In this document: positions 62,524 to 64,000 of the stretch, in pieces
How the letters are laid out: each line of letters starts with the position of its first letter
Position numbering within the stretch: the stretch's first letter is position 1
Origin: Acidovorax sp. Leaf191
Lineage (GTDB): Bacteria; Pseudomonadota; Gammaproteobacteria; Burkholderiales; Burkholderiaceae_C
Length of the DNA: 64,000 bases
Reading direction: 5' to 3'
Assembly: GCF_001424425.1 (NCBI RefSeq)
Contig: NZ_LMPT01000012.1
Span: 456,074 to 520,073 of the forward strand
Program-made: the position numbers and the translations under genes
The notes under the pieces: generated by a model
The model's database searches: none
What the model saw: only the letters and a program-made list of their open reading frames with translations
What the model was told of the DNA's origin: nothing

Positions 62524-63339
62524 ATGGCGGTGGAACACTTGCGTTTGTTGCTGGAAGGCCTTGCGGCCGCGCCTGCCTGCCTGGTCAGGGTGGAGTCTAC
62601 CCAAGGGTCCGTGCCGCGTGAACCCGGGGCCTGGATGGCCGTGTTCGCCGATGGGTTCGTGGGCACCATCGGCGGCGGGCACCTGGAGCACCAGGCCATG
62701 GCCGAGGCGCGCCGACGCCTGGCGGGCGTACCGTCGCCGCCGGGTGACGGTCCGATGCGCTTTGCGCTCGGCCCGGCCCTGGGGCAGTGCTGTGGCGGGG
62801 TGGTGCACCTGGCGTTCGAGCTGCTGACCGCAGGCGACGCGCCCACGCTCGCCGAGCGCCTGGCGCCCCGCCTGCACCCGGTGGCGCTGTTCGGCGGCGG
62901 GCATGTGGGCCACGCGCTGGCGCGGGTGCTGGCGCCGCTGCCGTTTGCACTCACCTGGATCGACAGCCGCGACGGGATCTTTCCGCAGCCTGCGCCGGAT
63001 GGCGTGGCCTGCGAGCATTCGGACCCGGTGCAGATGGCGGTGCCGGGGCTGGCGCCGGGCACGCGCGTGCTGATCATGAGCTTCAGCCACGCCGAAGACC
63101 TGGACGTGGTGGCCGCTTGCCTGCGCCGCCAGCGGGAGCGGCAGGATCTGCCGTTCATCGGCCTCATCGGCAGCAAGACCAAGTGGGCGACATTCTCCAA
63201 CCGCCTGCACGGACGCGGCTTTGCGCCGGAGGAGCTGGCGCAGGTGACCTGCCCGATCGGCGTGCCGGGCATTGGGGGCAAGGAGCCCGAGGTCATCGCG
63301 GTGGCGGTGGCTGCGCAGTTGCTGCAGACGCTGGGTTGA
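62524..63339 (+). CDS. xdhC: Xanthine dehydrogenase accessory protein XdhC
   Basis: A 271-aa molybdenum-cofactor sulfurtransferase/insertion chaperone for xanthine dehydrogenase. VRVESTQGSVPREPGAWMAV and IGGGHLEHQAM at the N terminus, LGQCCGGVV with the paired cysteines near residue 95, VALFGGGHVGHALA of the Rossmann domain and GLIGSKTKW near the end are all family hallmarks. The XDH subunits XdhA/XdhB are not in this window. It supports xanthine-to-urate oxidation upstream of the urate genes. Confidence 0.92.
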   Translation: MAVEHLRLLLEGLAAAPACLVRVESTQGSVPREPGAWMAVFADGFVGTIGGGHLEHQAMAEARRRLAGVPSPPGDGPMRFALGPALGQCCGGVVHLAFELLTAGDAPTLAERLAPRLHPVALFGGGHVGHALARVLAPLPFALTWIDSRDGIFPQPAPDGVACEHSDPVQMAVPGLAPGTRVLIMSFSHAEDLDVVAACLRRQRERQDLPFIGLIGSKTKWATFSNRLHGRGFAPEELAQVTCPIGVPGIGGKEPEVIAVAVAAQLLQTLG

Positions 63340-63371
63340 ATTTTCCGGAAGACGGAGCGGCGTTAGTGCGG

Positions 63372-63617
63372 CCCTTCGACAAGCTCAGGGTGAACGGTTT
63401 GGGGGGGGGTGATGAGGCTCCGTATTTCATGCTCAGCACTCCACTCCCCGCATTCCCCTGGTCTGTGTCCCAAACTCCGTTCGGACGGAGCTTGTCGAAG
63501 TCGGTGCACGGTCTGAGTGCAGCCCTTCGACAGGCTGAGCGCGAACGGTTTTGGGGCGTTGAGAACAGGGGTTCGCGCATCTGCACTCTCACCGTTCGGA
63601 CTAAGCTTGTCGAAGTC
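63372..63617. repeat. Four copies of the TCGACAAGCTCA repeat downstream of xdhC
   Basis: Copies at 63372-63397, 63478-63502, 63523-63548 and 63592-63617, in alternating orientation. The two central copies form an inverted pair. They fill the 337-bp gap between xdhC and the convergent Bug gene, which holds no other feature apart from a nine-G tract at 63401-63409. Confidence 0.82.
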
Positions 63618-63676
63618 AGGGCGCTGCGTGGGCGAGCAGTCCGCCGCCACGTGATCTCGCCTTCACCCCTTCTCCA

Positions 63677-64000
63677 TCACTCCGCTGTCGCCCCCGACTT
63701 CTTCACCAGCGCCGCCCAGCGCGGGATCTCCTTGGCCATGTGGTCGCGCAGTTCTTCGGGCGTGCTGCCCACGATCTCCATCGCCAACTGGTCGGTCAGC
63801 TTGGCTTTCACGTCGGGCTGCTTCAGGGCCTTGACGATCTCGGCATGCAGCCGCTGGATGATGGGCCGCGGCGTTCCCCTCGGGACGTAGATCGCCTGCC
63901 ACGACGACATCTCGAAGCCCGAGATGCCCGACTCGATCATGGTCGGCAGCTCGGGCGCCAGGGTGATGCGCTGGCCCGTGGTCACGGCCAGCAGCTTGAG
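63677..64000 (-). CDS. Bug-family (TctC-like) periplasmic binding protein, C-terminal part
   Basis: The gene runs off the right edge; about 107 C-terminal residues are visible, from LKLLAVTTGQRITLAPELPT on. LPTMIESGISGFEMSSWQAIYVPRGTP and IVGSTPEELRDHM are typical of the large Bordetella uptake gene family of tripartite tricarboxylate transporter binding proteins. These bind carboxylates or small amides. The reading frame is intact to the edge. Confidence 0.88.
   Translation of the reverse strand, partial: LKLLAVTTGQRITLAPELPTMIESGISGFEMSSWQAIYVPRGTPRPIIQRLHAEIVKALKQPDVKAKLTDQLAMEIVGSTPEELRDHMAKEIPRWAALVKKSGATAE

Overview
The window is 64 kb of high-GC DNA with the gene content, codon use and intergenic repeats of a Comamonadaceae betaproteobacterium, most likely Acidovorax or a close relative. 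That assignment rests on recognised protein families and repeat types; no search was run. About 63 protein genes are called. I saw no rRNA, tRNA, CRISPR array, prophage or intact insertion sequence.

Layout. 0-10.7 kb: urea-importer ATPase urtE behind repeat-rich DNA, then housekeeping and signalling genes (PAP2 phosphatase, lipid kinase, a cAMP-phosphodiesterase-like enzyme beside an adenylate cyclase-PilZ fusion, HAD hydrolase, MFS exporter, AlaC, GAF and YCII proteins). 10.8-24.6 kb: a nucleobase/cyclic-amide catabolic island, mostly on the minus strand: an NMT1/THI5-type ABC importer, FAD oxidase, orphan ureD, creatininase-, Rid- and CodA-like enzymes, a flavodoxin-fold reductase, a lone [2Fe-2S] domain, a RutR-like TetR regulator, two tandem CDA-fold deaminases, another binding protein and a 2OG/Fe(II)-oxygenase-like enzyme. 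24.7-33.2 kb: a membrane protein with two L7/L12-like domains, two patatin phospholipases, a lysin-like protein overlapping a secreted partner, a second ABC importer and an HDOD protein. 33.5-41.5 kb: maeB, an NCS2 xanthine/urate permease, a FadR/GntR regulator, a hydantoin/allantoin racemase and an NCS1 allantoin-type permease. 41.7-53.1 kb: GntR regulator, chemoreceptor, amino-acid binding protein, dctA, glycerate kinase and the LysR-flanked gcl-hyi-glxR glyoxylate operon. 53.3-64 kb: PH-domain protein, ggt, M20 peptidase, a fused OHCU decarboxylase/allantoate amidohydrolase, puuE, a GntR regulator, hiuH, a TonB-like lipoprotein, xdhC and a truncated Bug-family binding protein.

How it fits together. 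Most genes describe purine-ring salvage to central carbon: deamination and import of bases, XDH maturation (XdhC), urate import (NCS2), HIU hydrolase, OHCU decarboxylase, allantoin racemisation/import/hydrolysis, allantoate hydrolysis, then glyoxylate to tartronate semialdehyde, glycerate and 2-phosphoglycerate; released urea would be handled by Urt and urease (only UrtE and UreD are here). The urate-oxidising enzyme, XDH catalytic subunits and ureidoglycolate lyase are not in the window. A shared GTATAC-centred palindrome in front of hiuH/GntR and the NCS2 permease, with relatives before the NCS1 permease and dctA, suggests a FadR/GntR regulon across the region. Several interspersed repeat families punctuate the genes.
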